Source of the DNA: Holophagales bacterium
GTDB lineage: Bacteria; Acidobacteriota; Thermoanaerobaculia; Multivoradales; Multivoraceae
DNA: 64,000 bases
NCBI GenBank assembly: GCA_009837885.1
Contig: VXSP01000030.1
Span: forward strand, 1-64,000
Reading direction: 5' to 3'
Position numbers and translations under genes: made by a program. Under the pieces are notes generated by a model that saw only the letters and a list, made by a program, of their open reading frames with translations, did no database searches and was not told the origin of the DNA. Each line of letters starts with the position of its first letter. Positions within the stretch are counted from its first letter, which is position 1. This document shows, in pieces, positions 62,975 to 64,000 of the stretch.

Positions 62975-63449
62975 GGACGAGGCTCAGGAAGCGCTCGTCT
63001 TCATTGAGGGAAGCGAAGTCCGCGTCGTGAAAAGCCCGCACCCGGTTCGTCGGATCCAGTTCCACCGCCTTCGCGAGCGAATCGAGCGCCGGCTCCGTTT
63101 CGCCCAGTAGCGCGCGGATACAGGAGGCGAGGTAGACGAAGCGGCCGTCCCTGGTGCGCGATCCCGCCGTGCAGATCTTGAGGGCGCCCTCAAGGTCGCC
63201 GTCGTTGCGGGCCATGACGGCCTCGAGAAACGCGTCTTTGCCCTTCCCGTCCTTCGACGCCTCGGCCCGGTCGCAGGCCGCGAGGTAGTCCCCGGCGCGG
63301 CTGATGAGCCGGCTCTCCGCCCCCGCGGCGATCACGGCTTCGAACTCGGACCGGGCTTCCGCGATCCGATCCGCGTGGAACGCCTCGATCCCGGCCTCCA
63401 GCTTCTTCAACATGGCGTCCACCGCCTCCGACCCAGGCCCGTTACTCAC
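62958..63449 (-). CDS. Small helical (TPR-like) protein of unknown function
   Basis: This soluble 163-residue protein is predicted to be all helical. Alternating Ala/Leu helices (LEAGIEAFHADRIAEARSEFEAVIAAG; GDLEGALKICTAGSR; GETEPALDSLAKAVELDPTN) look like two or three degenerate tetratricopeptide repeats, and the C terminus ends LNEDERFLSLVHDHSD. There is no signal or membrane segment. GTG 63449 has GGAGG nine bases upstream. It overlaps glmU by 17 bp and is probably in one operon with glmU and the helicase gene. A scaffold role is only a guess. Confidence 0.8.
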   Translation of the reverse strand: MSNGPGSEAVDAMLKKLEAGIEAFHADRIAEARSEFEAVIAAGAESRLISRAGDYLAACDRAEASKDGKGKDAFLEAVMARNDGDLEGALKICTAGSRTRDGRFVYLASCIRALLGETEPALDSLAKAVELDPTNRVRAFHDADFASLNEDERFLSLVHDHSD

Positions 63450-63517
63450 GTTCGACTACCTCCGACTCGACGCCCTGCCGACCATTCGGCCCTACCGATC
63501 ATCAGGAACGCGCAACC

Positions 63518-64000
63518 CTAGCGCATAGGAATGTAGTCTGCGCGGAGCAACGCGTACAGGTAGTGATCGGTGCGACGCCCCTGCAAAACGAAGTAGGAAC
63601 GGAGCCTCCCCTCGCGCACGAATCCGAGCTTCTCCAGCACCTTGCGGGAGGCGTCGTTGTCGATCGCGCAGCGGGCCTCCAGGCGCTCCAGCGGCGTTCG
63701 CAGCAGGAGCTCCGGCAGCAACTGACCGAGCGCGGCGGTCATCGTGCCGCGACCTTGATGGCGGGTCGCCAGGGCGTAGCCGAGCTCGCCCAGGCCGTGC
63801 TCCCAGTTGACGATCGCCAGAGTGATCCAGCCTGAGCGTTCGCGGTCGGCTTCGATCATCCAGGTGTAGCGGTCGCCGCGGCCGCGGTAGAGATCCCTGG
63901 GGCGCTGCGCCGCCAGGTCCGCACGCAGCCTGGCAACGGAAACGTTGTGGAGGGGCTGGTAGCGACGCACGGCCGGTTCGGCGCGCCACCGACGAAGGAA
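63518..64000 (-). CDS. GNAT-family N-acetyltransferase (RimJ/RimL-like), cut by the window edge
   Basis: The frame is open to the last base of the window. The visible part begins LRRWRAEPAVRRYQ, typical of the first helix of RimJ/RimL-type acetyltransferases, so the true start lies outside. Later features are ELGYALATRHQGRGTMTAAL (acetyl-CoA pyrophosphate loop Q-x-x-G-x-x) and NDASRKVLEKLGFVREGRLRSYF, the family's closing motif. At least 160 residues are present. It probably acetylates an N-terminal or small-molecule amine; the substrate is unknown. A GTG at 63970 is in frame but would cut the domain. It is separated from the next gene by 68 bp. Confidence 0.88.
   Translation of the reverse strand, partial: FLRRWRAEPAVRRYQPLHNVSVARLRADLAAQRPRDLYRGRGDRYTWMIEADRERSGWITLAIVNWEHGLGELGYALATRHQGRGTMTAALGQLLPELLLRTPLERLEARCAIDNDASRKVLEKLGFVREGRLRSYFVLQGRRTDHYLYALLRADYIPMR

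Overview
This is a GC-rich, gene-dense chromosomal segment from a Gram-negative bacterium. The Gram-negative call rests on a C-terminal outer-membrane beta-barrel, a family-9 (heptosyltransferase-like) glycosyltransferase and an undecaprenyl-phosphate-type sugar phosphotransferase. The gene mix, the many GTG/TTG starts and the palindromic intergenic repeats would suit an Acidobacteriota-like lineage, but that placement is inference; the window holds no rRNA or marker phylogeny.

Left part (about 0.1-10.1 kb): a PP2C/SpoIIE-type phosphatase and a secreted protein of unknown function, then two paralogous modules in tandem. Each module is a 335-residue tyrosine recombinase followed by a one-polypeptide two-component system (GAF-PAS-HisKA-HATPase-receiver-OmpR-type winged helix). 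The second regulator has a clear promoter overlapped by three direct repeats at exact 11-bp spacing, shared divergently with a very small membrane protein gene. No phage structural genes are present.

Centre (10.2-37.1 kb, minus strand): one open reading frame of about 27 kb encoding a roughly 8,960-residue exported protein. It has a signal peptide, many irregular Calx-beta-like domains, 28 units of a roughly 221-residue (663-bp) repeat, a glycine-rich linker and a C-terminal autotransporter-type barrel. Two stretches of the array five units apart are identical over 404 bp.

Right of that: a GT2-GtrA glycosyltransferase and a GT-C/TPR protein (37.4-41.0 kb); an unusual fusion of a diphthamide-synthetase-like ATP-pyrophosphatase, an AraC helix-turn-helix and a Cys-rich tail (41.2-42.4 kb); tRNA-Ser beside serS; and a translationally coupled surface-polysaccharide operon (43.9-51.7 kb) of a membrane protein, a GT2-GT2 fusion, a GT2-GT4 fusion and a polyprenyl-phosphate sugar phosphotransferase. 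Minus-strand housekeeping operons follow: ispH-purD-ricT with 4-nt overlaps; an Rrf2 regulator plus a putative exported protein; a GT9-small membrane protein-NUDIX-HAD operon; four tRNAs (Arg, His, Arg, Pro); and a partial acetyltransferase, a small helical protein, glmU and a UvrD/PcrA helicase.

A dispersed palindromic repeat (multi-hairpin, ending in the motif ACCCAGTGTGTGAC) recurs at least seven times. Five copies lie beside stop codons between genes. Two lie inside the GT2-GT2 coding sequence and are read through in frame, one within the first catalytic domain and one exactly between the two domains.
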